Shown one piece after another: positions 35,907-46,800 of a stretch of 64,000 nucleotides of DNA (position 1 is the stretch's first letter; every line of letters begins with the position of its first letter). Location of the stretch: the NCBI GenBank assembly GCA_020137815.1, contig CM035350.1, forward strand, positions 3,852,418-3,916,417, written 5' to 3'. The notes under the pieces are model-generated. The model saw nothing but the letters and a program-made list of their open reading frames with translations, ran no database searches and was not told the DNA's origin. The DNA comes from Hormiphora californensis. Lineage: Eukaryota; Ctenophora; Tentaculata; Cydippida; Pleurobrachiidae. A program made the translations under genes and the position numbers.

Positions 35907-35977
35907 GTACTCGTAGTTACGAGAGAGAGAGTTGAGAGGAGAAGAGCGGTGAATGAATGAGTTGAGACAAACGCGTA

Positions 35978-36008
<31 letters not shown>

Positions 36009-36049
36009 AGTCACTGTATACCTTTTTACCACATAAAGGTAGCCAAATA

Positions 36050-37260
36050 TGTTTTGACAAAAACCAGGAACCACTTCGTTGACGACGCTATAGGAGCTGC
36101 TAGGGATTATGATCACGCCGAGTCCTTCTTCTCCTAAATCAACTCCCTTGCTCCAGATCTCAAGTACACCATCGAGCACCCTAAGGATGGACTTCTCCCC
36201 TATCTCGACGTCCTTCTCCATCCCGACCTCTCTACCTCTGTCTACCGGAAACCTACACATACCAACCTCTATCTCAAGTACAACTCCTCTACTCCTGCCT
36301 CTACACGCCGCTCTGTTATCCAATTAACCCGTCGGGCCTACAACATCTGTTCTCGAAGAGGAACTCGACACAGTCTACAACATCTGTCTCTGCAATGGAT
36401 TTCCTCCCTACGAGATCTCCACTCTGATGTCTACTGTTCGGGACCGCCTTCTACACCCCAAACCATCAAAATCCCGTCTTCCTTCTTCCTTCGTCCACCG
36501 TGTAGTCCTACCCTATCACCCGGACCTCTCCTCTCGACTCAAACGGACCCTCAACCGCTACAACATAGACGTCACCTTCTCTTCCTCTTCTACACTACGG
36601 AACATCCTCACCCAGACCAAATCTTCGCTTCCTTCTGATAGTACTCCCAACTCCATCTACTCCATTCCCTGCCGCGACTGCTCATCTTTCTACGTTGGCC
36701 AGACCAAGCGACCAGTGAAAACCCGGATTAAGGAGCACGAATATAACTTCTACAACAACTCTCTCTACAACAAAGATGGGAAGATGAAATCTGCTCCTCC
36801 TATCCACGCTCGGGAATCTGGACACACCCTGGACTAGAATTCTACATCTATCCTCTCATCTTCTTCCTCCTGCCTCAGTCTAAATCTACTGGAACAATCG
36901 GCTATTCACACTCTTCAACCGGCGATTAACCGAACAGATAAAGTTTCTACTGTCAACCTCCAATGGATTCACCTTCTCCCCAGGATTGCCAACTCCTTCA
37001 AACCCCGACCTGCTGGCATCTCCATCAAACCTAGATCTCCCAAACCTGTTTCCTAATTCTCTTCAGCTCGGATCACCTATTCTCCCTTGCTGTGGATCAC
37101 CTCCCCTATCCCCCTCCTCTCGGATCGCATCTTCCCTCTCGGATCTCATCCCTTCCTCTCCCCTCCCCGGATCCCATATCCTCTTCTCCACTACATAAAC
37201 ACTTTCATTTTCATTGTTGTTATAGCTGAAGACGTCTGACATAGATCAGTCGAAAGCTCC
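36050..37260 (+). mobile_element. Penelope-like element fragment with GIY-YIG endonuclease
   Basis: The plus strand encodes HFVDDAIGAA (RT catalytic box), GLLPYLDVLLHPD and VYRKPTHTNLYLKYNSSTP (Penelope RT C-terminal motifs) with an internal stop, then after frame changes a GIY-YIG nuclease: IYSIPCRDCSSFYVGQTKR followed by RIKEH and an HARESGH segment. The frame ends at 36837; a 3' tail runs to about 37260. Several frameshifts show that it is inactive. Confidence 0.8.
37226..37256 (+). ncRNA. Possible hammerhead ribozyme core of the Penelope-like element
   Basis: CTGAAGA, a stem-loop (CGTCTGA with TCAGTCG, one mismatch) and GAAA occur in the order of the hammerhead core, close to the 3' end of the Penelope-like fragment. 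Hammerhead motifs are known in this element class. Stems I and III and the cleavage site are not clear. Confidence 0.35.
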
Positions 37261-37384
37261 TGTTCTTAATTGAATATTAGTACTGCAAAATCTTTGTTTC
37301 TCTTTAAAAGAACAGGTACAACTAACAAAAGAAAACGAAAACATACTAAAGAAACAGCTAAACGACAGCAGACAATGGAGAACC

Positions 37385-38850
37385 GTCGCGTAAACAGGAA
37401 CCGTACACAGGGAACCGTACATAGAGAACCGTACATAGAGAACCGTACATAGAGAACCGCACATAGAGAACCGCACATAGAGAACCGTACAACTACATAG
37501 AGAACCGTACATAGACTTAGAGAACCGTACAACTACATAGAGAACCGTACATAGAGAACCGTACATAGAGAACCGTACATAGAGAACCGTACACGAGAAC
37601 CGTACAACTACATAGAGAACTACATAGAGAACGTACAACTACATAGAGAACGCTACATAGAGAACCGTACATAGAGAACCGTACAACTACATGAGAACCT
37701 ACATAGAGAACGTACACTACATAGAGAAGTACATAAGAAACGTACAACTACATAGAGAACCGTACATAGAGAACCGTACAACTACATAGAGAACCGTACA
37801 TAGAGAACCGTACAACTACATAGAGAACCGTACATAGAGAACCGTACAACTACATAGAGAATCGTACATAGAGAACCGCACATAGAGAACCGCACATAGA
37901 GAACCGTACAACTACATAGAGAACCGTACATAGACTTAGAGAACCGTACAACTACATAGAGAACCGTACATAGAGAACCGTACATAGAGAACCGTACATA
38001 GAGAACCGTACACAGAGAACCGTACAACTACATAGAGAACCGTACATAGAGAACCGTACAACTACATAGAGAACCGTACATAGAGAACCGTACAACTAAA
38101 TAGAGAATCGTACATAGAGAACCGTACATAGAGAACCGTACATAGAGAACCGTACATAGAGAACCGTACAACAATAGAGAACCGTACATAGAGAACGTAC
38201 ACAAATAGAGAATACATAGAGAACCGTACATAGAGAACCGTACATAGAGAACCGTACATAGAGAACCGTACATAGAGAACCGTACATAGAGAACCGTACA
38301 TAGAGAACCGTACATAGAGAATCGTACATAGACTTAGAGAACCGTACAACTACATAGAGAACCGTACATAGAGAACCGTACATAGAGAACCGTACATAGA
38401 GAACCGTACACAGAGAACCGTACAACTACATAGAGAACCGTACATAGAGAACCGTACAACTACATAGAGAACCGTACATAGAGAACCGTACAACTAAATA
38501 GAGAATCGTACATAGAGAACCGTACATAGAGAACCGTACATAGAGAACCGTACATAGAGAACCGTACAACTACATAGAGAACCGTACATAGAGAACCGTA
38601 CAACTAAATAGAGAACCGTACATAGAGAACCGTACATAGAGAACCGTACATAGAGAACCGTACATAGAGAACCGTACATAGAGAACCGTACATAGAGAAC
38701 CGTACATAGAGAACCGTACATAGAGAATCGTACATAGAGAATCGTACATAGAGAACCGTACATAGAGAACCGTACATAGAGAACCGTACATAGAGAATCG
38801 TACATAGAGAACCGTACATAGAGAACCGTACATAGAGAACCGTACACATT
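37385..38850 (-). repeat. 14-bp minisatellite (ATAGAGAACCGTAC)
   Basis: About 1.4 kb of the 14-bp unit, with CAACTAC interruptions every few units. Because 14 is not divisible by three, the unit is read in all three frames and lacks stops on the minus strand in each, producing long spurious Tyr/Ser/Leu/Val-rich frames. Confidence 0.95.
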
Positions 38851-38868
38851 GTACACAACTACGGTATT

Positions 38869-39073
38869 AGGACTCATTACCGAAAGGACGCATGACCGAA
38901 TGAAATTCAATCCCCCTTATCTCTTAACCCCTAACCCCTAACCACACCCTAACCCCCACCTAACCCTACCTCACCCCTAACCACACCCTAACACTCACCC
39001 TAACCCTAACCCTAACCCTAAAACGTAGCCCTAAAACTTGGTCGGTCATGCGTCCATTCGGTCATAAGTCCGG
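38869..39073. mobile_element. MITE with telomere-like interior
   Basis: Inverted termini of about 30 bp (GGACTCATTACCGAAAGG on the left; CGTCCATTCGGTCATAAGTCC on the right) enclose (CCCTAA)n-like sequence. The 14-bp minisatellite resumes to its right (39082-39112), so it inserted into that repeat. Confidence 0.6.
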
Positions 39074-39519
39074 CGCCCCACAACTACATAGAGAACCGTA
39101 CATAGAGAACCGTCGACAGACTCTATGACTGATGCCATAGGTTCCCCCCATTTCACCGAAGTTGAGAAACGAAAGGGGGGAGCTTAGCGCCATAGTTACC
39201 CATACCCGGGTGGTATGTGGTTTGCTCAGCGTGTGGCTAAGTGACCCAAAAAATACCGTAAACAGGCCTCTTCTCCATTTAGAGATGGGGACCTGTGTGA
39301 CACAGTTATAGTGGTACTTGTATCTTAATCCCTTGGCCCTTGCCGGCGCTTATAAGTCGTGGTCGGTCCATATCTTCCCATTTCCTTCTCAAGAGAGAGC
39401 ACAAAATGAATGTGACTTCGAGTGCAACGCAACCGGAATCGTGTCTTTATCTCATCTGGAACCGGAGATATGATCATTTGAAACAAATGACAAAAAATTG
39501 CTGTGGAGACTCTTTTATA

Positions 39520-39739
39520 AAGTCGGATTTTTTGAAACTGTCACCCCCCTGAAATAACAAATTTGTCATATCTCCGGTTCCTGATAAGATAGAGACTTGA
39601 AATTTGGAGGTTCGGAAGAACTTAGCAAGATCTTTATAACCTCCAAATTTCAAGTCTCTATCTCATCAGGAACCGGACTTATGGTCATTTAAAGAAATTT
39701 GAAAACTCAGGGGGGTGACAGTTTCAAAAAATCCGACTT
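39520..39739. mobile_element. AAGTCGG-family MITE, copy 1
   Basis: Termini AAGTCGGATTTTTTGAAACT are inverted repeats, flanked by TA. The interior includes CATATCTCCGGTTCCTGATAAG and its inverse. Confidence 0.75.
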
Positions 39740-40039
39740 TACAGCTTCATCCAACGCGACCTGTAAGAATCGGATAAAGGGGGGGGTCGACCGATCTTGG
39801 ATCGGATAAAGATCAAACTTTTAACAAGGACAGTACGCGCAAGTAACTAACTGCCTTGCGCGCCACTTTACGTATCGCGCGCGGCTCTACTTGTGCGCGT
39901 GCAAAATCGGCGCGGTGTTTCCATTTGGTATATTTCGGCGGATACCCCTACTGTGTTAACGTGTAGCACGCGCAGCGTAAATTAAAATATCGCACGCGCA
40001 CGAGTTGAGAGGTGAACAGTTGAATAAAAATGGACTTTA

Positions 40040-40190
40040 AAGTCGGATTTTTTGAAGTTGTCACCCCCCTTTTCGTGCGCGGAATGTTTTTGCGCGTCAC
40101 ATCACATGTTAACGTGTGGTGTGCGCGTCAAAATTGATAAATTTCACATGCGCGGTCATTTTGGGGTGACAACTTCAAAAAATCCGACTT
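40040..40190. mobile_element. AAGTCGG-family MITE, copy 2
   Basis: Termini AAGTCGGATTTTTTGAAGTT with TA target duplication (40038-40039, 40191-40192). The core has CACATGTTAACGTGTGGTG, shared with the CAACTGTTCACC MITEs. It abuts half of such an element at about 39980-40039. Confidence 0.75.
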
Positions 40191-40195
40191 TAAGG

Positions 40196-40324
40196 TGAAA
40201 GCGAAACAACAACGAACTGGCTGCGCGTCGCGCATTCGTTGCGCATAACGATCTCACCGGTGAGATTCATATGCGCAACGTTGCACAACGCGCAGCCAGT
40301 TCGTTGTTGTTTCGCTTACACTTT
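40196..40324. repeat. GC-rich palindrome
   Basis: Arms AAGCGAAACAACAACGAACT and its complement enclose a CG-rich centre with TGCGCAACG-type repeats. No coding capacity. Confidence 0.6.
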
Positions 40325-40518
40325 AAAACGCGAGGAAATTTTCAATGAATTTTAAAATTTTACACTGCGCGCGTAATTCTAGGTTCCGCGCGCGGCGTAA
40401 AAAAGCAGCGCTTTTTTGGAAAAATTCGCGCGTTACAGTAAATGATTTACCAATTACCATTTACCAGGTCACGGGTTCCCAGCAAACGGGTACTCTAGTA
40501 TGATAAAATGTAAGAGAT

Positions 40519-40968
40519 CTAAGATGCTGATATTGATAAACGGTAACTATGCCAATCTTCTGTGACTGTCAAGTTGGTGAAGCCAGTCGTTTGTGCAACC
40601 TCAATAGTATTTTCATCTTTAGAAAACAGATCAAATCGTGATATACCCCGTTCCTTTCCCTCAGAAATTACTGCCTCGAACAAGCAAACTTTAATGTGGT
40701 TATTATCGGCAACTATTGTCCGTATCACAACCGATTCTGCTACCCAGGTACTGTAGTGTGGGTAGGAGAGGAGAATCCCTACTATTTTATCGTCATCTCG
40801 AGCAATGAAAACTCTAATGGCCTCCATCTTGATCATATTCCATATGTCGTCGATAGCCACTGTTGCTGATTTGACTGTGTTGGTGTAGTATGAGCACATT
40901 GCTACCACGTCTTCTCTAGCTATCACTTTGCTACATACAATAGGATCCTTCATTTCACTAATCTTCAA
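40519..40968 (-). CDS. GNAT acetyltransferase, copy 3
   Basis: 149 residues from the upstream ATG (MKISEMKDPIV) or 144 from the ATG used in the other copies; I prefer the latter because only it is common to all three. Otherwise nearly identical to copies 1 and 2, including YPHYSTWVAES and the divergent acetyl-CoA loop. It lies in the second arm of the segmental duplication, downstream of the PCGF gene on the same strand. Confidence 0.75.
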   Translation of the reverse strand: MKISEMKDPIVCSKVIAREDVVAMCSYYTNTVKSATVAIDDIWNMIKMEAIRVFIARDDDKIVGILLSYPHYSTWVAESVVIRTIVADNNHIKVCLFEAVISEGKERGISRFDLFSKDENTIEVAQTTGFTNLTVTEDWHSYRLSISAS

Positions 40969-41494
40969 TTATCAGTATCACTAATTAGGAAAGATGAATC
41001 ATAAATGCAGATATTGGAAAATGTAGCTTCTCCCTTCGGTCGACCGGAAGGGGGAACGCGGCCATGTTTCGACCGCGAAGTTATTCAAAACCGAGATTTC
41101 TAAACCCTTCATGATATTTTTAGCACACGTGCTAAAACGATCATGCCGGGTGGATGCCCTTCGGGCATTCACCCAGACAGGGGAAAATCGACTGTAGCTA
41201 AGGAAGCAGCTGGCAGGTCCCACTTCCCAGACGCGGGACTCTTGGTTTAGAAAAAGGAAGAAAAAAATAGAAGAAACATTGGCAAACGCTGCTGGCCCCC
41301 GGGATAAGGCAGCGCTTTTAAAGAAGAAACGGCTTTTTTAAACTTGAGGTCTCAAAATAAAAAAAAATTGAAACTTTTTTGGAATTTGCGACGCGACGCG
41401 CAGTGAATTACGCACTGCGCGTCACAAACTGGCTACGCAAATATGCCAATTTCGCGCCAGCATGTAATGGTAAATGTAAAGCCATGTACTTTCT

Positions 41495-41830
41495 GGGTAT
41501 TCTGAATAAAGAGTTCAGAGCAAGAATTAAATAACTAAGCTACCAAACCCTATATATAGGGTTTGGTAGCTTAGTGGTTTATAGCTCCGAGCATGTCTCT
41601 CTGGAGGTCCCTGGTTCAATTCCCGGTCAAACCCAGTATTTTTCGATTTTCTTCCCTATTTAATTCTTGCTCTGAACTCTTTATTCAGAATACTAATTAA
41701 TCTCTCCTTAACCGAGTTCTGCCCGTGTATGTGTGAGATTCCCCATTAAACTGTTGTACAGAGGGCGCGTGTGTGTGTGTGCATTGATCACCAGAAGGAG
41801 ATATCAAAATTACTTCCTTTCTGGGTATGA
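41495..41830 (+). mobile_element. tRNA-headed SINE with inverted 5' part
   Basis: A tRNA-like head at 41559-41635 (A-box TAGCTTAGTGG, B-box GGTTCAATTCC, acceptor GGGTTTG/CAAACCC) is followed by TATTTTTCGATTTTCTTCCC and a body with CTGCCCGTGTATGTGTGAG and CTGTTGTACAGAGGGCG, similar to the SINE at 61268-62310. To its left the head and tail are repeated in inverse orientation (41498-41558). Confidence 0.65.
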
Positions 41831-42131
41831 CAACATATGACTTAGTCATACCCAGGCATTGCATTTCTCCTTCTCTTACTAACAGTCATCCCTCGATTTA
41901 TCGGATTGCTAGCCTCGGCAGAAGGGTATACCGAGGTGAAATATCAAGCGGAAGTAGCGATTTATCGAGGGTTGCTGGCTTGAATAATTATGTATTCATT
42001 AAAGTTTAATTTAAACGATTTATTTTACAAGGTGTGGAAAGGGGTCAAATGTAACTTACAGTTCACTTCATTTATATATCATTTAACTTTAAAAATGCAC
42101 ATATTAATAACAGGTACAACGACTGTAAATA

Positions 42132-43779
42132 CCGTGTGCGGCAAAAAAAAGGCCCCCCCCTAGACCACCATAGTTGCCGATGTGGTGGAGAGCTGTAACT
42201 TGGCAGGGTTGCTCCACTATGTCTATCTTGATCCTGACAGAAAAATCAGAGCTCTAGCTCAAAATTCATTTTCATGAACGGAATGAACTTCTCCGTTCCT
42301 TCGATATGAGACCCCCTCATCATTCAGAATTTTTTGCCTGTCTTTGGCTAACGATTATCTTTGTAATGAGACCAATTTGAGCATAATCTGATTACCAGGA
42401 GAGACACAGTGGAGGGTTTTCCGACCGTCACTCCTGACATGTGATCCAGGCCCGGTCACGTGGTGAAAAGTGGGTTTGGGGTGCTGTTAACATGTCTCAA
42501 TAACGGATTATTGCTCTCATATCCCTTGAATATCCCTCCACAATGCTCTCAAGTCACTTTGTGATGCTGATTGATTGGGTTCATGTCACCAGTTCTTGTC
42601 AAAGTTCTCAAGCGGCCCGTGATACGAGATCATTTCATCAAGGAGGGGCCATCTTGTGTCACTAATCAGCCTATCATCTCACATTACACTAGCCAAGGGA
42701 TCTGGGGTATTTAAATCTTCAAATGTTCATCAAAATCATTCCCAATCGTTACTTGCAATGCATTTTACACCCGAACAGAGGAACTTCATCTGGCTCAAGA
42801 AGGAAACCAACACCCTCTACCCCACCATCGAACAGGAGTTCTTTATCATCTCGCAGATGTCGCCAGTCTAATCGCTCTCCTGCGGGTGGACTGGATTGGT
42901 GTTGTCTGTGTGTCTCTCAGTACTGCTGTTGTGGAAGCAGGACCTGTAGCAGACTTCATCCTTCCGGATCGTCCAGGATTGTTGTTTTTGGAGTGGCCCT
43001 CGTCTGAAACTGTCCGATGGATCTTTCTGCAGGACTTCTTGGATGGGGCATGGCGGCCAAACTTGATAAAGAACTCCTGTTCGATGGTGGGGTAGAGGGT
43101 GTTGGTTTCCTTCTTGAGCCAGATGAAGTTCCTCTGTTCGGGTGTAAAATGCATTGCAAGTAACGATTGGGAATGATTTTGATGAACATTTGAAGATTTA
43201 AATACCCCAGATCCCTTGGCTAGTGTAATGTGAGATGATAGGCTGATTAGTGACACAAGATGGCCCCTCCTTGATGAAATGATCTCGTATCACGGGCCGC
43301 TTGAGAACTTTGACAAGAACTGGTGACATGAACCCAATCAATCAGCATCACAAAGTGACTTGAGAGCATTGTGGAGGGATATTCAAGGGATATGAGAGCA
43401 ATAATCCGTTATTGAGACATGTTAACAGCACCCCAAACCCACTTTTCACCACGTGACCGGGCCTGGATCACATGTCAGGAGTGACGGTCGGAAAACCCTC
43501 CACTGTGTCTCTCCTGGTAATCAGATTATGCTCAAATTGGTCTCATTACAAAGATAATCGTTAGCCAAAGACGGGCAAAAAATTCTGAATGATGAGGGGG
43601 TCTCATATCGAAGGAACGGAGAAGTTCATTCCGTTCATGAAAATGAATTTTGAGCTAGAGCTCTGATTTTTCTGTCAGGATCAAGATAGACATAGTGGAG
43701 CAACCCTGCCAAGTTACAGCTCTCCACCACATCGGCAACTATGGTGGTCTAGGGGGGGCCTTTTTTTTGCCGCACACGG
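42132..43779. mobile_element. Mariner-like fold-back element with HTH fragment
   Basis: Inverted arms of about 720 bp end CCGTGTGCGGCAAAAAAAAG and are flanked by TA. The other arm of the segmental duplication keeps the empty site (AAATACGATATT at about 30867). A minus-strand frame (43256-42846) reads MHFTPEQRNFIWLKKE, then FIKFGRHAPSKKSCRKIHR and NNNPGRSGR, the helix-turn-helix N-terminus seen in many mariner-type elements; the catalytic domain is absent. Confidence 0.75.
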
Positions 43780-43888
43780 TACGATATTCTCTCTCTCTTT
43801 CTGATCAAATGATGATAAATCTAATATTCCGAAAACTTTACTAATGTCACTCGATAGATAAGTCATGTATGTCATGATGTGTTCCTTG

Positions 43889-46800
43889 TCAGTCAGCCTT
43901 CTTGCAATAGTACAACCTCATTGGGGCTTCCTGGGGAACGGAATATTATTATTATGTTAGAGATATTGCCTAGCTCGACCCTCTTTAGGTGTGCACCGCG
44001 GAAATTTAAAGGAGGGTTAGAGCATAACAAGTTAGATAAGGGTATTTGTAAAACATCTGCAAATCGATTGCAAGAAACTAAGGGGGGGGTGCAGCCCCAA
44101 AAAAATTCAAACTTTTTCCGAAACCCAGGGTATGGTTGGTTTTTTTTGGTTTTTTTTTGGTTGAAATTTCTTTGATTTTTTTTGGTCGTTTTTGATTTTT
44201 TTTGGTCGTTTTTGATTTTTTTTGGTCGTTTTTGATTTTTTTTGATCGTTTTTGATATTTTTTGATTTTTTTTGAATTTTTTTGAATTTTTTTGATCGTT
44301 TTTGAATTTTTTTGATCGTTTTTGATTTTTTTTAATTGTTTAATGTTGAACAAAAAAGTTCAAAAAAAATCAAAAACGATCAAATAAAATCAAAAACGAT
44401 CAAAAAAATTCAAAAAAAATCAAAAACGATCAAAAAATATCAAAAAAAATCAAAAACGATCAAAAAAATTCAACAAAAAAAATCAAAAACGATAAAAAAA
44501 ATCAAAAAAAATCAAAAACGACCAAAAAAAATCAAAAAAGATCAAAAAAAATCAAAAACGACCAAAAAAAATCAAAAAAGATCAAAAAAAATCAAAAACG
44601 ACCAAAAAAAATCAAAAAAGATCAAAAAAAATCAAAAAAGATCAAAAAAAATCAAAAACGACCAAAAAAAATCAACACTTTTGAAAATACAGGGTATGGT
44701 TGGTTTTTTTTTGGGCTGCACCCCCCCCCCAACTAAAAGATTGTGGATGAACCTCAACTAAGAATGTGTGGCGGCACCATACCGTCATTGAATGAGTCTG
44801 TTTACCTAGGTAACCAAGTTCACTCACATAATCTAAGCTACAACCTTGGTTACGAAGTCACTCCTTTTATTGCATCCGTGAGCAATAATAACAGAGAGGT
44901 AACAACCTAACATATTGGTTACACTTAATTAATATGATAACAAACTAATTAACATGATAATGTGATTACCTTGCGCTTCCAAGTGTCCAGCCAGATATTT
45001 TCCAAGGTCAATTGCCCGTCCAGGGGCTTGTTTTTACACGTTATCAGCAGACCGGTATCCTGAGGGCGATATTTTATTATACAGGGTCAAATATATATTG
45101 TACAGCTTCTGAAATTGAGTTTTGGTATTTGTACAGTGCCATGATGGCCAATAAAGCATTTCCGGTAACCGCTGCCATGATTCAGAAACGTTCTACACAC
45201 AAGCGGAGAGGGGCGGCAGGAGCTGGCTTGCGCGGCCAACTCTACCCAAAGCGTATCGCGCGTTACCTTCAACACAGTCTTGTCACGAATATAATTCTCC
45301 AGATGAGAGACTTTGAGGCGCATCGAACATCGGATGTATTTCATCGGAACACTCTCATCATGTGGGGCATCTTTCCTGGAAAAAGAGTGGCAATTAACGT
45401 GACAAGGTGATTAACATTCCTTTTATCGAGAACTTACACAAAGTAACAAGTTACAAAGTAGGTTGAACACACAAAGAGAAGCACACAAAGCAGGGACTTA
45501 CTTGGATGGCTCAAGGGAGATTGAAATCTTGATATCATTCTTGTGAAACCATGTGTTACCATCGTTAGGTGGACCTGGGGGAGATGGTGATTGGAGTTTA
45601 GGTCTCACAGTCAACTACTTGATGTATCTTTGTGCACCGCCTTGCCTTGTTCAAAAGGGTTTGAACAAAACAAGCTCAGCCCGGTGTGGAGAGAGGACAT
45701 GGTCTTTAGTGAGAACACCACAGTGCAGCTGTTATAGTGGGTGGATGTAACAACCTCTTTTACTATTCTATAACCAGTTAACCACTAAGTGATAACATGG
45801 TATATTACAGATAAAGTCGGATTTTTTGAAGTTGTCATCCCCCCCTTTTCGTGTGCGGAATATTTTTGCACATCACATCACATGTTAACGTGTGGTGTGT
45901 GCGTCAAAATTGATAAATTTCACATGCACGGTCATTTTGGGGTGACAACTTCAAAAAATCCGACTTTATATAGTAATGGGATACATATCCGTGATATACA
46001 TCCCCTCACCAACAACTGGTATCTTGGAGGGTGATGGTGATGGTATACTCTTACCGTCTGACTCAGAGGGTGAGTCGTTAGTAGTTGACTGTTCTAAGGT
46101 GAACTTGTTCCTGTCTTGTATCTCTCGTTCAGCGACAGCGGGTAGAAGTTTATCTAGCACCCCCTGTAGCGCCTCATCAAACCTAGCAGTACCGGGGATA
46201 GGTGGTTAGGGGCAGTACCGGGGGAGAGTGGTTAGGGGCAGGGGCAGTACCGGGGATAGGTGGTTAGGGGCAGGGAGAGTGGTTAGGGGCAGGAACAGTC
46301 CCGGGTAGAAGTTTATCTAGCACCCCCTGTAGCGCCTCATCAAACCTAGCAGTACCGGGGATAGGTGGTTAGGGGCAGGGAGAGTGGTTAGGGGCAGGAG
46401 CAGTACTGGGGGAGAGTGGTTAGGGGCAGGAGCAGTACTGGGGGAGAGTGGTTAGGGGCAGGAGCAGTACTGGGGGAGGAACTAGGAAGGGGTGGTGGTT
46501 ATTTGTATTTGGATGATTGACACCTTAAAGGTTGACAAGATACCTATAACTTTTCGTATATCGTCTTATTTTGATTTATCATTAATTTTCAGCATTTTTT
46601 CAGAATTTTTTGTCGGCTAGAAATATGTGCAAAATAGGGGGTCTACTGATAAACGAGAGGCGCAATTTAAAAATTGATATCGTAATATCTCCGGTTCCTG
46701 ATGAGATACAGAAACCGTTTTGGTAGCGTTGGAAAGGTCTTATTGAGACCAATCCAACGCAACCAAGATCAAGTAGCTATCTTTTGAAGAACCGGAAACG

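Noticed and set aside
44078-44761. Lys/Ile/Asn-rich frames on both strands
   Set aside because: They follow from the A/T-rich core of a hairpin transposon, with no domain or splice support.
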